Source of the DNA: Kribbia dieselivorans NBRC 106261
GTDB taxonomy: Bacteria > Actinomycetota > Actinomycetes > Actinomycetales > Dermatophilaceae
DNA: 64,000 nt
Reading direction: 5' to 3'
Assembly: GCF_001552435.1 (NCBI RefSeq)
Contig: NZ_BCRE01000044.1
Span: 1 to 64,000, forward strand
The notes beneath the pieces were generated by a model. That model searched no databases. It was not told the DNA's origin and saw only the letters and a list, made by a program, of their open reading frames with translations. How positions within the stretch are numbered: the stretch's first letter is position 1; each line of letters opens with the position of its first letter. A program made the position numbers and the translations under genes. Of the stretch, positions 53,026-62,672 are shown piece by piece.

Positions 53026-53691
53026 ATGACTGCCTACACCGGAGACGTGACCGTCGGCGGACCGGCCGACGTGGCCGAACTCGAGACCCTCACCGTGCGG
53101 AAGCTGGCGGTCTCGCCGATGAACAACAACGCCTACCTGCTCACCTGCCGCGCCACCGGAGCACAGTTGTTGATCGACGCCGCGGCCGAACCGACGCGTC
53201 TGCTCGACCTCGTGCGCGCCGGCGGCGACCGCCTCGACGAGATCGTCACCACCCACCAGCACCCCGACCACACCGGCGCCCTCGTCGACGTCGCGAACGC
53301 GACCGGTGCCCGCACCTGGGCCGGCGCCGCCGACGCCGAGGCGCTGCCGCTGGCCCCCGACCAGGTCCTCGAGCACGGAGATGCCATCGTCCTGGGCGAC
53401 CTCACCCTCGAGGTCGTCCACCTGCGCGGTCACACGCCCGGCTCGATCGCCGTCGTGCACACCGAACCGAGCGGCGCGGTGCACATCTTCAGCGGCGACA
53501 GCCTCTTCCCCGGTGGGGTCGGGGCCACGACGATGTTCGAGTACCAGAGCTTCGAGAGCCTCATCGAAGACGTCACGACGCGAATCTTCGACGTCTACGA
53601 GGACGCCCACGTCTATCCCGGACACGGCGCGGACACCACCCTCGCGGCCGAACGCCCCCACCTGGACGAGTGGCGGCAACGGGGCTGGTGA
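53026..53691 (+). CDS. MBL-fold metallo-hydrolase
   Basis: A 221-residue metallo-beta-lactamase-fold hydrolase of the glyoxalase II-like type. The metal motif is THQHPDHTG (HxHxDH), with [16 protein letters not shown] and YPGHG completing the set. The ATG has no clear ribosome binding site; CAGAGT six bases upstream could be a weak -10 for leaderless initiation. Mycobacteria also have an MBL gene next to uvrA (Rv1637c). Substrate, possibly a thioester, is unknown. Stop overlaps the EamA gene start. Confidence 0.92.
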   Translation: MTAYTGDVTVGGPADVAELETLTVRKLAVSPMNNNAYLLTCRATGAQLLIDAAAEPTRLLDLVRAGGDRLDEIVTTHQHPDHTGALVDVANATGARTWAGAADAEALPLAPDQVLEHGDAIVLGDLTLEVVHLRGHTPGSIAVVHTEPSGAVHIFSGDSLFPGGVGATTMFEYQSFESLIEDVTTRIFDVYEDAHVYPGHGADTTLAAERPHLDEWRQRGW

Positions 53692-54554
53692 CGAAGAGCT
53701 CCGACACCACGGCGCTCCTGCTGGTGCTCGGGGCGGTCGTCTCGGTCCAGTTCGGCGGTGCCTTCGCCGCCACGCTCATCCCCGTCATCGGCGCAGCCGG
53801 GACGGTGCTCCTGCGCCTGCTCTTCGGTGCGCTGTTGCTGCTCGTGCTGGCACGACCACGCTTGCGCGGCCACCGCCGGGGCGACTGGGTTCACGTGGTC
53901 GCCCTCGGCGTCTCCATCGGCGTGATGAACCTGCTCTTCTACCAGTCGCTGGCCCGGATCCCGATCGGCGTCGCGGTCACGGTGGAGTTCATCGGCCCCC
54001 TCCTGTTGTCGACCGTGCTGGCCCGGCGGGCCATCGATTACGCCGCCATCGTCGCCGCGGCCCTCGGGGTCGTCCTGATCTCGCAGGTCCTCACCCGGTC
54101 CTGGGCGGAGATCAGCTGGGTCGGGTTGGCCTTCGCCCTCGGCGCCGGTGTGGCCTGGGCGGTGTACATCCTCGCCAGCGCCCGCACGGGTGCCGCGTTC
54201 CCGGGGCTCGACGGTCTGGCGATCGGCATGCTCATCGCCCTCGTCGTCATCGCCCCGCTCGGCGTCACCAGCCTGCCGCGCTGGACCTGGGCGGCCGCGG
54301 CCGTCGGCCTGCTCGTGGCACTGATGTCGTCGGTGATCCCGTACAGCCTGGAGATGCTCGCCCTGCGGCGCCTCGACGCCCGGATCTTCGGGGTGCTGCT
54401 CTCCCTCGAACCGGCCGTGGCCGCGCTGGCCGGTCTGCTGGTGCTCGGTCAGCGCCTGGCCCCGCCCCAGGTGCTCGGGATGGCGCTCGTCGTGCTCGCC
54501 AGCGCCCTGATCAGCGGGCGCCGGCGAGCCACGCCGTCAGTCGTGGGTGATTGA
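53688..54554 (+). CDS. EamA/RhtA-family exporter
   Basis: A 288-residue transporter with ten helices in two EamA repeats ([21 protein letters not shown]...; [23 protein letters not shown]...). It is closest in style to RhtA threonine/homoserine exporters ([36 protein letters not shown]). GTG overlaps the MBL stop (GTGA). Its 3' end overlaps the terC 3' end by 18 bp on the other strand. Substrate is inferred only. Confidence 0.9.
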   Translation: MTKSSDTTALLLVLGAVVSVQFGGAFAATLIPVIGAAGTVLLRLLFGALLLLVLARPRLRGHRRGDWVHVVALGVSIGVMNLLFYQSLARIPIGVAVTVEFIGPLLLSTVLARRAIDYAAIVAAALGVVLISQVLTRSWAEISWVGLAFALGAGVAWAVYILASARTGAAFPGLDGLAIGMLIALVVIAPLGVTSLPRWTWAAAAVGLLVALMSSVIPYSLEMLALRRLDARIFGVLLSLEPAVAALAGLLVLGQRLAPPQVLGMALVVLASALISGRRRATPSVVGD

Positions 54555-55571
54555 GGCGCGCTTGGCGTCGCGGCTCGACTTCCACAGGCTGGCGATCGTC
54601 GTCACCCCGAGGATGACCACGATGGCGCCGAGCGAGACTCCGATCGGAATCTCGGGGACGTTGACGTGCTCGCCACCGTTGATGAACGGCAGCGTGTTCT
54701 CGTGCAGGGCGTGCAGCAGGAGCTTGACGCCGATGAAGGCGAGCAGCACGGCCAAGCCGATGCTGAGGTAGACGAGCTTCTTGAGCAGGCCGCCGAGGAG
54801 GAAGTACAGCTGCCGCAGCCCCATGAGCGCGAAGAGGTTCGCGGTCAGGACGAGGTAGGGCTCCTTGGTCAGACCGTAGATCGCCGGGATCGAGTCGAGC
54901 GCGAAGAGCAGGTCCGTCATGCCGAGGGCGAGGACGACGAAGAAGATCGGGGTGACCACACGCCGGCCGTTCTCGCGCGTGAACAGCCTCACGCTCCACG
55001 TGTCCGTGGACGGTACCCGCCTCTTCATCCAGGAGATCAGTGCGTTCTCCTCGTACTCCTCCTCATCGGTCTCCTTCTCGAAGGCGAGCTTGATCGCGGT
55101 GTAGATGAGGAAGGCGCCGAAGATGTAGAAGACCCAGGAGAACCGGTTGATCGCCGCCGCACCGACGGCGATGAAGATGCCACGCAGGACGATGGCGATG
55201 GTGATGCCCCACATCAGGGCCGTCTGCTGGAGCCTCTCCGGGACCCGGAAGCTCGACATGATGAGCAGGAAGATGAAGAGGTTGTCGATGGACAGCGAGT
55301 ACTCCGTCAACCAACCGGCGAAGAACTCGGTGCCCCGGGTGCGCCCGTAGACCGCCCAGATGAAGACGCCGAAGAGCACGGCGGCACCGACGTAGAGGGT
55401 CAGGACTGTCGAGACCTCACGTCGCGTCGGCACATGCGGCTTCTTCGCGATCCAGTAGATGTCGAAGATCAGCACGGCCGCAGCGATGCCGAGGGTCAGC
55501 AACCACATCCACACCGGGACGTGCATGCCGGTGGCATCACCGGCGGCGGGCAGCGAGGACAGGGAAAGCAC
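54537..55571 (-). CDS. terC: TerC/Alx-family membrane protein (likely Mn2+ exporter)
   Basis: A 344-residue TerC protein with about nine helices. Conserved acidic membrane motifs are TEYSLSIDNLFIFLLIMSSF and GMTDLLFALDSIPAIYGLT, whose Asp residues are thought to bind metal. Bacterial TerC/Alx proteins have been linked to manganese export and metalation of secreted enzymes. AAGGAAG lies seven bases before the GTG start. A yybP-ykoY riboswitch fills its leader, supporting Mn2+ control. Confidence 0.94.
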   Translation of the reverse strand: MLSLSSLPAAGDATGMHVPVWMWLLTLGIAAAVLIFDIYWIAKKPHVPTRREVSTVLTLYVGAAVLFGVFIWAVYGRTRGTEFFAGWLTEYSLSIDNLFIFLLIMSSFRVPERLQQTALMWGITIAIVLRGIFIAVGAAAINRFSWVFYIFGAFLIYTAIKLAFEKETDEEEYEENALISWMKRRVPSTDTWSVRLFTRENGRRVVTPIFFVVLALGMTDLLFALDSIPAIYGLTKEPYLVLTANLFALMGLRQLYFLLGGLLKKLVYLSIGLAVLLAFIGVKLLLHALHENTLPFINGGEHVNVPEIPIGVSLGAIVVILGVTTIASLWKSSRDAKRASITHD

Positions 55572-55598
55572 GGACCACTTCCTTCGAGACGGCGGGGG

Positions 55599-55696
55599 CG
55601 GAGGTCTCTCCCGCCCCAGGCGGACCGGCTTCCCGGGCGCGATGCTCTGATCGTGCCGTGCTGACGAGAAGCCGCAGTCGGGGATACTCCCCTCCG
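55599..55696 (-). promoter_or_regulatory. yybP-ykoY (Mn2+) riboswitch in the terC leader
   Basis: The terC leader holds the conserved parts of this riboswitch in order: GGGGAGTA, then CGTCAGCACG, a CCCGGG/CCGG helix, and GAGACCTCC. The closing P1 stem pairs CGGAGG (55696-55691) with CCTCCG (55604-55599), giving a 98-base aptamer. A TAGACT -10 box (55714-55709) would start transcription near 55702. The terC ribosome binding site is close downstream, so translational control is likely. Confidence 0.8.
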
Positions 55697-55727
55697 GCGT
55701 ACCGTGCCAGTCTAGGGGACGCGGCGG

Positions 55728-57842
55728 CTACTTCTGTGCCTCGACCATCTGGCGCAGCTCCTTCTTCAGATCACCGATCTCGTCACGCAGCCTGGCCGCG
55801 ACCTCGAACTGGAGCTCGGCAGCCGCCTGATGCATCTGCTCGGTCAACTCCTGGACGAGGTTCGCGAGGTCCGAGGCGGCCATCGAAGTGGTGTCGATGC
55901 CACCGCCCGCGCCGGCCACGTCCGCGGCCATGGCCCCGCGACCGCCCCGCTGGCTGCCTTTCCCCCGCGACTGGGATCGCCCCGAACCGATGAGCGATTC
56001 GGTGTCGGCGTCCTCGCGCTGGAGCATGTCGGTGATGTCGGCGATCTTCTTGCGCAGCGGCTGGGGGTCGATGCCCTTCTCGGCGTTGTAGGCCATCTGC
56101 AGGGCGCGCCGGCGGGTGGTCTCGGAGATCGCCTGCTCCATGGAGGGGGTGATCGAGTCGGCGTACATGTGGACCTGCCCGGAGACGTTGCGCGCCGCCC
56201 GGCCGATCGTCTGGATCAGCGAGCGAGCCGAGCGCAGGAACCCCTCCTTGTCCGCATCCAGGATGCTGACCAGGGACACCTCGGGCAGATCGAGACCCTC
56301 GCGGAGCAGGTTGATGCCGACGAGGACGTCGTACTCGCCCAGGCGCAGTTCGCGCAGCAACTCGACCCGGCGCAGCGTGTCGATGTCGGAGTGGAGGTAT
56401 CGCACCCGCACGCCCTTGTCGAGCAGGTAATCGGTCAGGTCCTCCGCCATCTTCTTCGTCAGGGTCGTGACGAGCACGCGTTCATCCTTGGCGGTGCGCA
56501 GGCCGATCTCGTGGAGGAGGTCGTCGATCTGGCCCTTGGTGGGCTTGAGGATGACCTCGGGATCCACCAGCCCGGTGGGGCGGATGATCTGCTCGACGAC
56601 GCCGTCGGACTTGGCCCGCTCGTAGTCGCCGGGCGTGGCCGAGAGGTAGACCGTCTGCCCGATGCGCTCGAGGAACTCCTCCCACTTCAATGGTCGGTTG
56701 TCCATCGCGGAGGGCAGTCGGAAGCCATGCTCGACGAGGGTGCGCTTGCGGGACATGTCACCCTCGTACATGGCACCGATCTGGGGCACGGTCACGTGGG
56801 ACTCGTCGATGACGAGGAGGAAGTCCTCCGGGAAGTAGTCCAACAGACAGTTCGGGGCACTGCCTCGGGTGCGCCCGTCGATGTGCATCGAGTAGTTCTC
56901 GATCCCCGAACAGGAGCCGATCTGGCGCATCATCTCCATGTCGTAGGTCGTGCGCATGCGCAGTCGCTGGGCCTCGAGCAGCTTGCCCTGTTGCTCGAAC
57001 TCGGTCAGTTGCTGCCCCAGTTCCTTCTCGATGCCCACGAGCGCACGTTCCATCCGTTCCGGTCCAGCGACGTAGTGCGTGGCCGGGAAGACGTACATCT
57101 CCTTCTCCTCGCGGATCACCTCGCCACTCACCGGGTGCAGCGTGTAGATGCGGTCGATCTCGTCGCCGAAGAACTCGATGCGCAGGGCATGCTCCTCGTA
57201 GACCGGGATGATCTCGACCGTGTCACCGCGCACTCGGAACGTGCCGCGCGTGAACGCGAGGTCGTTGCGCGTGTACTGCATCGTGACGAACTGCCGGAGC
57301 AGCTGTTCCCGGTCGATCTCCTCACCGACCCGCAGTCGGACCATACGGTCGACGTACTCCTGCGGGGTGCCCAGACCGTAGATGCACGAGACGGAGGCGA
57401 CCACGACGGTGTCCCGGCGCGTCAACAGCGAGTTCGTTGCCGAGTGCCGCAGACGCTCGACCTCCTCGTTGATCGAGCTGTCCTTCTCGATGAAGGTATC
57501 GGTCTGCGGGACGTAGGCCTCGGGCTGGTAGTAGTCGTAGTAGCTGACGAAGTACTCGACCGCGTTGTGGGGCAGGAGTTCACGGAACTCATTGGCCAAC
57601 TGCGCGGCCAGGGTCTTGTTGGGTGCCATGACCAACGTCGGGCGCTGCACCTGCTCGATGAGCCACGCCGTCGTCGCCGACTTGCCCGTACCCGTCGCAC
57701 CGAGCAGCACGATGTCCTGCTCCCCGGCATTGATCCGGTCGGCGAGTTCGCGGATCGCCGCCGGCTGGTCACCGGCCGGTTCGAACTCGGAAACCACCTG
57801 GAAGGGCGCGACCCTGCGCTGGATGTCGGTCGTCGGACGCAT
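55728..57842 (-). CDS. uvrB: UvrB, excinuclease ABC subunit B
   Basis: A 704-residue helicase-like repair protein that verifies damage and recruits UvrC. Walker A is [16 protein letters not shown], the beta-hairpin region is [25 protein letters not shown]-box-like DESH is in [13 protein letters not shown], the helicase motif VI is [13 protein letters not shown], and the C-terminal UVR motif is [24 protein letters not shown] 57842 is exactly six bases after a TATCGT -10 box, so the mRNA should be leaderless, from a DNA-damage-type promoter. Confidence 0.97.
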   Translation of the reverse strand: MRPTTDIQRRVAPFQVVSEFEPAGDQPAAIRELADRINAGEQDIVLLGATGTGKSATTAWLIEQVQRPTLVMAPNKTLAAQLANEFRELLPHNAVEYFVSYYDYYQPEAYVPQTDTFIEKDSSINEEVERLRHSATNSLLTRRDTVVVASVSCIYGLGTPQEYVDRMVRLRVGEEIDREQLLRQFVTMQYTRNDLAFTRGTFRVRGDTVEIIPVYEEHALRIEFFGDEIDRIYTLHPVSGEVIREEKEMYVFPATHYVAGPERMERALVGIEKELGQQLTEFEQQGKLLEAQRLRMRTTYDMEMMRQIGSCSGIENYSMHIDGRTRGSAPNCLLDYFPEDFLLVIDESHVTVPQIGAMYEGDMSRKRTLVEHGFRLPSAMDNRPLKWEEFLERIGQTVYLSATPGDYERAKSDGVVEQIIRPTGLVDPEVILKPTKGQIDDLLHEIGLRTAKDERVLVTTLTKKMAEDLTDYLLDKGVRVRYLHSDIDTLRRVELLRELRLGEYDVLVGINLLREGLDLPEVSLVSILDADKEGFLRSARSLIQTIGRAARNVSGQVHMYADSITPSMEQAISETTRRRALQMAYNAEKGIDPQPLRKKIADITDMLQREDADTESLIGSGRSQSRGKGSQRGGRGAMAADVAGAGGGIDTTSMAASDLANLVQELTEQMHQAAAELQFEVAARLRDEIGDLKKELRQMVEAQK

Positions 57843-57848
57843 GGCACC

Positions 57849-57871
57849 ACGATAGGCGCCGTCGCCGACAA
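57849..57871 (-). promoter_or_regulatory. uvrB promoter, PafBC/RecA-NDp type
   Basis: TTGTCGGCG, eight bases, TATCGT on the minus strand, then six bases to the ATG. The upstream nonamer is identical to that of uvrA. Transcription is predicted from the A of the start codon. Confidence 0.7.
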
Positions 57872-57898
57872 CCCACCGATCCGCGATCCGGCGGAGAC

Positions 57899-58519
57899 TC
57901 AGGCGGAGGTGGTCGCGCCCACCAACGGCCGAATCCGGTCGGACCACAGGCGGTCGACGGCCGCACGGAGGTCGTCCGCGGTGCCCTCGTTGTCCAGCCA
58001 GACATCGGCGACGGCACGACGCTCCTCGTCGGTGGCCTGTGCCGCGATCCGCGCCAACGCGTCCGCCTCGGTCATCCCACGATGTTCGACCAGCCGGCGT
58101 ACGCGCGTCTGCGCCGAGGCATGGACGATGACGACGAGGTCGAACCGTGCGTGCATCCCGTTCTCGACGAGGAGCGGCACGTCGTGCACGATCACCGCGT
58201 CGGCCGGGGCCTGGGCGAGGAGCTCGGCCGTGCGTCGGCCGATCAACGGGTGGGTGATGGCGTTGAGATCCGCCAGTGCCTGCGGATCGCTGAAGACGAT
58301 CTGCCCGAGCCGGGGCCGGATCAGGGCACCGTCGGCATCGATGATCTCGTCGCCGAAGCGGGCGCGGAGGGCCGCCAACCCCTCGGTTCCGGGCTCGACG
58401 ACCTCACGCGCGATCCGGTCGGCGTCGATGATCACGGCTCCGAGTTCGGCCAGCCGGGCGGAGACGGTCGACTTGCCCGACCCGATCCCTCCGGAGAGGC
58501 CGATCTTCACCGCGCTCAC
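57899..58519 (-). CDS. coaE: Dephospho-CoA kinase
   Basis: A 206-residue kinase for the last step of CoA synthesis. P-loop [17 protein letters not shown] is near the N-terminus, with [10 protein letters not shown] and [12 protein letters not shown], and the lid VVHA...[20 protein letters not shown] 58519 overlaps the stop of the PPOX gene (GTGA); GTG 58510 is a second possibility. Standard length for actinobacteria without the GrpB extension seen in mycobacteria. Confidence 0.95.
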   Translation of the reverse strand: MSAVKIGLSGGIGSGKSTVSARLAELGAVIIDADRIAREVVEPGTEGLAALRARFGDEIIDADGALIRPRLGQIVFSDPQALADLNAITHPLIGRRTAELLAQAPADAVIVHDVPLLVENGMHARFDLVVIVHASAQTRVRRLVEHRGMTEADALARIAAQATDEERRAVADVWLDNEGTADDLRAAVDRLWSDRIRPLVGATTSA

Positions 58520-59007
58520 TGCTCGACCAACTCGGGCGGGAAACCGCCGGTCGACACGGTGCTCCACCGCTGCGGGGTGATGCGGATCAACGACTTTCCC
58601 TGGTCGACCATGGCCTGACGGTACTCGGCCCAGTCGGGGTGCTCGCCGGAGATACAGCGAAAGTAGTCGACGAAGGCGTCCACGGCGACCTGATCGGTGA
58701 TGCCCGTGGGAGTCAGAGCGTCGAGCACCTCGGCCTCACCGTCGACCTGCACCCACGCCCCGTTCCACTCGTCCGAGAGCACGAGCACGGACACGTGGGG
58801 GTCATGGCGCGCGTTCTTCGTCTTGGCGCGCATCGGGTAGGTCGCGATGACGATGCGACCCGAGTGGTCGACGCCCCCGGTGACCGGTGACGATTGCGGG
58901 CTCCCGTCGCGGCGTCGGGTGATGAGCACCATGCGGTGCCGGGGGCGCATGAAGTCGAGCAACGCGTCGCGGTCGACGACGGTGTTCGTCGCGAGGGTTC
59001 GGGCCAT
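58516..59007 (-). CDS. PPOX-class (split-barrel) F420/FMN-dependent oxidoreductase
   Basis: A 163-residue split beta-barrel protein of the pyridoxamine oxidase-like superfamily: FMRPRHRMVLITRRRDGSPQSSPVTGGVDHSGRIVIATYPMRAKTKNARHDPHVSVLVL is the cofactor-binding half. F420 use is typical of related actinobacterial enzymes but not proven. Coupled with coaE. Confidence 0.88.
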   Translation of the reverse strand: MARTLATNTVVDRDALLDFMRPRHRMVLITRRRDGSPQSSPVTGGVDHSGRIVIATYPMRAKTKNARHDPHVSVLVLSDEWNGAWVQVDGEAEVLDALTPTGITDQVAVDAFVDYFRCISGEHPDWAEYRQAMVDQGKSLIRITPQRWSTVSTGGFPPELVEQ

Positions 59008-59040
59008 GCCGCCATCATGGCAGCCCACCCGGACATGGGC

Positions 59041-59072
59041 GACGGCCCGCCCCCCAATGGGAACGGGCCGTC
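59041..59072 (-). terminator. rpsA terminator-like hairpin
   Basis: Perfect nine-base arms GACGGCCCG and CGGGCCGTC with a 14-base loop begin 41 bp after the rpsA stop. No T-tract. It lies 33 bp before the PPOX gene start. Confidence 0.6.
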
Positions 59073-59113
59073 GACCGCAGTGACGCGGAGCGTCGATCAG
59101 TGACCTTTGCGGA

Positions 59114-60589
59114 TCAGTGACCGGTGAGCTTCTCGCGCAGGGCTGCCAAGGCCTCGTCCGAAGCGAGGGTGCCCTCGGCCTCGGTGGCCTCGGTGGAGCC
59201 GGAGTCCGAGGAGTACGACGTGGCCACGGACTCGCCGCCGTCGGTCGCCGCCTCGGCATCGGCCTTGGCCGCCGCGTCGATCTGGGCGCGGTGGGCCTCC
59301 CAGCGAGCGTGAGCCTCGGCGTACTGCTTCTCCCACGCCTCACGCTGCTGCTCGAAGCCCTCGAGCCACTCGTTGGTCTCCGGGTCGAAGCCCTCGGGGT
59401 ACTTGTAGTTGCCCTGCTCGTCGTACTCGGCCGCCATGCCGTACAGCGTGGGGTCGAACTCGGTGAGCTGAGCCGCGTCCTCGTTCGCCTGCTTGAGCGA
59501 GAGGGAGATGCGACGACGCTCGAGGTCGATGTCGATGACCTTGACGAAGGCGTCGGCACCGACCTGGACGACCTGCTCGGGCAGTTCGACGTGACGCTCG
59601 GCGAGCTCGGAGATGTGCACCAGGCCCTCGATGCCGTCCTCGACGCGAACGAACGCACCGAACGGAACGAGCTTGGTGACCTTGCCCGGCACGACCTGAC
59701 CGATGGCGTGGGTGCGCGCGAAGTGCTGCCACGGGTCCTCCTGCGTCGCCTTGAGCGACAGGGAGACACGCTCGCGGTCCATGTCGACGTCGAGCACCTC
59801 GACCGTGACCTCCTGGCCAACCTCGACGACCTCGGACGGGTGGTCGATGTGCTTCCAGGAGAGCTCGGAGACGTGGACGAGACCGTCGACACCGCCGAGG
59901 TCGACGAACGCACCGAAGTTGACGATCGAGGACACGACGCCGGAGCGGACCTGACCCTTCTGCAGCTCGCGCAGGAAGGTGGTGCGCACCTCGGACTGGG
60001 TCTGCTCGAGCCAGGCGCGACGCGAGAGCACGACGTTGTTGCGGTTCTTGTCGAGCTCGATGATCTTCGCCTCGACCTCCTTGCCGACGTACGGCTGGAG
60101 GTCGCGGACGCGACGCATCTCGACGAGGGAGGCCGGGAGGAAGCCGCGCAGGCCGATGTCGAGGATGAGGCCACCCTTGACGACCTCGATGACGGTGCCG
60201 GTGACGACGCCGTCCTCCTCCTTGATCTTCTCGATCGCGCCCCAGGCACGCTCGTACTGAGCGCGCTTCTTGGACAGGATCAGCCGGCCTTCCTTGTCCT
60301 CCTTCTGGAGAACGAGGGCCTCGACCTCGTCGCCGACGGAGACAACCTCGTCGGGGTCGACGTCGTGCTTGATGGAAAGTTCGCGCGAGGGGATGACACC
60401 CTCGGTCTTGTACCCAATGTCGAGCAGGACCTCGTCCCGGTCGACCTTGACGATGACGCCAGAGACGATGGATCCGTCATTGAAGTCTTTGATGGTCGCG
60501 TCGATGGCGGCAAGCAAGTCCTCTTCAGATCCGATGTCGTTGATCGCGATCTGGGGCACGGCGGTCTGGTCGACCGTGGAGGCAGTCAT
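59114..60589 (-). CDS. rpsA: 30S ribosomal protein S1
   Basis: A 491-residue S1 with four S1 RNA-binding repeats (GSIVSGVIVKVDRDEVLLDIGYKTEGVIP; GVVTGTVIEVVKGGLILDIGLRGFLP; GQVRSGVVSSIVNFGAFVDLGGVDGLVH; GQVVPGKVTKLVPFGAFVRVEDGIEGLVH). An acidic, low-complexity C-terminus (ATDGGESVATSYSSDSGSTEATEAEG) follows, as in actinobacterial S1. A good promoter lies 72 bp upstream. Confidence 0.97.
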   Translation of the reverse strand: MTASTVDQTAVPQIAINDIGSEEDLLAAIDATIKDFNDGSIVSGVIVKVDRDEVLLDIGYKTEGVIPSRELSIKHDVDPDEVVSVGDEVEALVLQKEDKEGRLILSKKRAQYERAWGAIEKIKEEDGVVTGTVIEVVKGGLILDIGLRGFLPASLVEMRRVRDLQPYVGKEVEAKIIELDKNRNNVVLSRRAWLEQTQSEVRTTFLRELQKGQVRSGVVSSIVNFGAFVDLGGVDGLVHVSELSWKHIDHPSEVVEVGQEVTVEVLDVDMDRERVSLSLKATQEDPWQHFARTHAIGQVVPGKVTKLVPFGAFVRVEDGIEGLVHISELAERHVELPEQVVQVGADAFVKVIDIDLERRRISLSLKQANEDAAQLTEFDPTLYGMAAEYDEQGNYKYPEGFDPETNEWLEGFEQQREAWEKQYAEAHARWEAHRAQIDAAAKADAEAATDGGESVATSYSSDSGSTEATEAEGTLASDEALAALREKLTGH

Positions 60590-60660
60590 GTAGTAGGAAC
60601 TCCGTAGGGACAGGTATTCAAGAGATGGACAGGGTGCTGCGCACAGAAATGCGCTTGCCC

Positions 60661-60690
60661 ATCCTAGTGACGCGCATGGGTCCGGGTCAA
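60661..60690 (-). promoter_or_regulatory. rpsA promoter, principal sigma type
   Basis: TTGACC (60690-60685), an 18-bp spacer, and TAGGAT (60666-60661) on the minus strand. This is the clearest two-box promoter in the window; the leader would be about 65 bases. Confidence 0.65.
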
Positions 60691-60766
60691 AAGCCGCGGT
60701 GACCGGTGTTCGTCGACGCCGCCAGCCGTGGCCCGGCACCCCGATCGAAGGAGAACGACCATCAGC

Positions 60767-61591
60767 ATGGACCACCTCGAGCCCACGTCCGTCGTCGCCG
60801 CACGCACAGACACCGATCAGGACCGGAGCATCGCGGCGAATCGCGCGTGGTGGGACGAGGAATCGGTTGGCTACCTCGCCGAACACGGTGAGTTTCTCGG
60901 TGACCGTGGATTCATGTGGGGTCCGGAGGGGTGGACCGAGGATCAATTGCGCGTGCTCGGCGACCCGGCGGGTCTGGCCGGGCTGCGTGTCCTGGAATTC
61001 GGCTGTGGTGCCGCGCAGGTCGGCCGCTGGTTCGCCGATCGGGGGGCCGTCGTGGTCTCGACCGACCTGTCGGCCGGCATGTTGCGACGCGCGACCGAAC
61101 TCAACGCTCGCACCGGGGTGACCCTGCCCCTGGCGCAGTGCGACGCCACCCGGCTGCCCTTCGCCGACGGGGTGTTCGACCTCGTCGTCTCCGCCTACGG
61201 GGCGGTGCCCTTCGTGGCGGATTCGGCGGGTCTCATGGCCGAGGCCGCCCGCGTGTTGCGCCCCGGCGGCACACTGGCGTTCTCCACCACCCACCCGGTG
61301 CGGTGGGCGCTGCCGGACGTGCCCGACGAGGGGGGCCTGAGGGTGACGATGAGCTACTTCGACCGCACTCCGTATGTCGAGAGCGCACCCGACGGGCGGG
61401 TCGTCTACGCCGAGCACCACCGCACTCTGGGCGACCGCGTCCGCGAGATCGTTGCGGCCGGCCTGACCCTGGTCGACCTCGTGGAACCGGAGTGGAACCC
61501 GGACAACCCGGCCGAGTGGGGCGGATGGTCACCCCTGCGCGGCCGACTCATCCCCGGGACGGCGATCTTCGTCGCTCGCCGCCCCGGGTGA
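60767..61591 (+). CDS. Class I SAM-dependent methyltransferase
   Basis: A 274-residue methyltransferase. Motif I is VLEFGCGAAQVGRWFADRG (from residue 75), the acidic end of strand 2 is VVSTDLSAGMLRRA, and motif IV is FDLVVSAYGAVPFV. The Methyltransf_11 core is followed by a C-terminal region with SYFDRTPYVES and PEWNPDNPAEWGGWSP, common in an actinobacterial subgroup. Substrate unknown. GAAGGAGAA precedes ATG 60767 by 11 bases. Confidence 0.9.
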   Translation: MDHLEPTSVVAARTDTDQDRSIAANRAWWDEESVGYLAEHGEFLGDRGFMWGPEGWTEDQLRVLGDPAGLAGLRVLEFGCGAAQVGRWFADRGAVVVSTDLSAGMLRRATELNARTGVTLPLAQCDATRLPFADGVFDLVVSAYGAVPFVADSAGLMAEAARVLRPGGTLAFSTTHPVRWALPDVPDEGGLRVTMSYFDRTPYVESAPDGRVVYAEHHRTLGDRVREIVAAGLTLVDLVEPEWNPDNPAEWGGWSPLRGRLIPGTAIFVARRPG

Positions 61592-61597
61592 GGCGTC

Positions 61598-62590
61598 TCA
61601 GGCTCCGTGCCGGGCCCGGCCGTCGCGGATGAAGAGGAACACCCCGAGCAGCAACAGGAGGATGCCGCCGATGAGCCCGACCGGCAGGAGCGGGCCGCGG
61701 ATGAACGACAGCACCTTCGCCGACGAGGCGTACTTGTCGACGTTCTCCTTGACGGTCTCATCGGTGTAGGCGAGCGTGCCCTTGACCAGGTACACCGGGT
61801 CCTGCCCATCGACGACCAGCGACCGCGCGATCTCCTCCTGACCCTTGACCACCGATCCGGTCTCGGGCTCGACCCACAACGTGCGGGTGTTGGTGTAATG
61901 CACATCCGCGGCGAAGTTCCCCGGCTTGGAGTCGCCGAAGAGCGAGCGGGGCACCTGTCGGGGTGCACCGACCGTCTGCTCGGGGATCGTCTGGACGTAC
62001 ACGTACGTCGGCAGACCGTTGAGGGTCTCCTCGCGGTCGAACTTGGCCGGAGCCGACGCCTGCAGATCACCGTCCCACCAGGGGTAGTCCTGCTTCTGCG
62101 CGTTGAAGGGCAGCTTGAAGAAGTACCCCTCGTGCGTCACCGGTTCGGTCTTGTCCGGGTCCTCGAGGTCACCGGTGCTGCGGTAGTCACCGCAGCAATT
62201 CGTCGCCTCGCCGCTGCGGCGGTCGAGGGAGACCCCCTCGTCGCTGTAGCTGAGATCCTGAAGTTGGCCGCCGACCTCCGCCTGGGAGCGGACGGTGGTC
62301 TGCCAGAACGCGTTGTCCTTGTCCTTGCCGGCGGCCTCGACCTTGCCCGGGATGCCCTGGACCGTGCGGGTCGACACCACCGTCACGCCGGTGAGCTTGT
62401 CGAGCCGGGCCGTCGGTCCGATGCGGTGCGGATAGACGGCGTCGACGCCCTCACCTCGCGAGACAGTCTTGGCCTCCTGATCCAGCGAGAGAACCGCAAG
62501 GTTGGTGTAAACGTAGGGTCGGGCCAAGAGGCCGAACACGATGAGCAGGGCCCCGAGGGCCACGCAGATGACGCCGATGACTCGCGACAT
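61598..62590 (-). CDS. DUF3068 (PorA-like family) membrane protein
   Basis: A 330-residue protein with one helix at each end (VIGVICVALGALLIVFGLLA and LLPVGLIGGILLLLLGVFLFI) and a large external domain (YPWWDGDLQASAPAKF, YTNTRTLWVEPETGSVVKGQEE). DUF3068 is an envelope-associated actinobacterial family of unknown function. A CC pair (TNCCGDYRS) may be redox active. AGGAG is nine bases before the ATG; TACGCT at 62624-62619 is a likely -10. Confidence 0.9.
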   Translation of the reverse strand: MSRVIGVICVALGALLIVFGLLARPYVYTNLAVLSLDQEAKTVSRGEGVDAVYPHRIGPTARLDKLTGVTVVSTRTVQGIPGKVEAAGKDKDNAFWQTTVRSQAEVGGQLQDLSYSDEGVSLDRRSGEATNCCGDYRSTGDLEDPDKTEPVTHEGYFFKLPFNAQKQDYPWWDGDLQASAPAKFDREETLNGLPTYVYVQTIPEQTVGAPRQVPRSLFGDSKPGNFAADVHYTNTRTLWVEPETGSVVKGQEEIARSLVVDGQDPVYLVKGTLAYTDETVKENVDKYASSAKVLSFIRGPLLPVGLIGGILLLLLGVFLFIRDGRARHGA

Positions 62591-62672
62591 GGTCCATATC
62601 TCCTTTGATCTCGGACGGAGCGTACCAGCGGGTAACGTTGCCTGATAGGCCTCGACACAAGGATGTTCACGA

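Noticed and set aside
55830-58580. A 916-codon frame antisense to uvrB and coaE
   Set aside because: Shadow of high-GC codon use; both real genes carry intact catalytic motifs.
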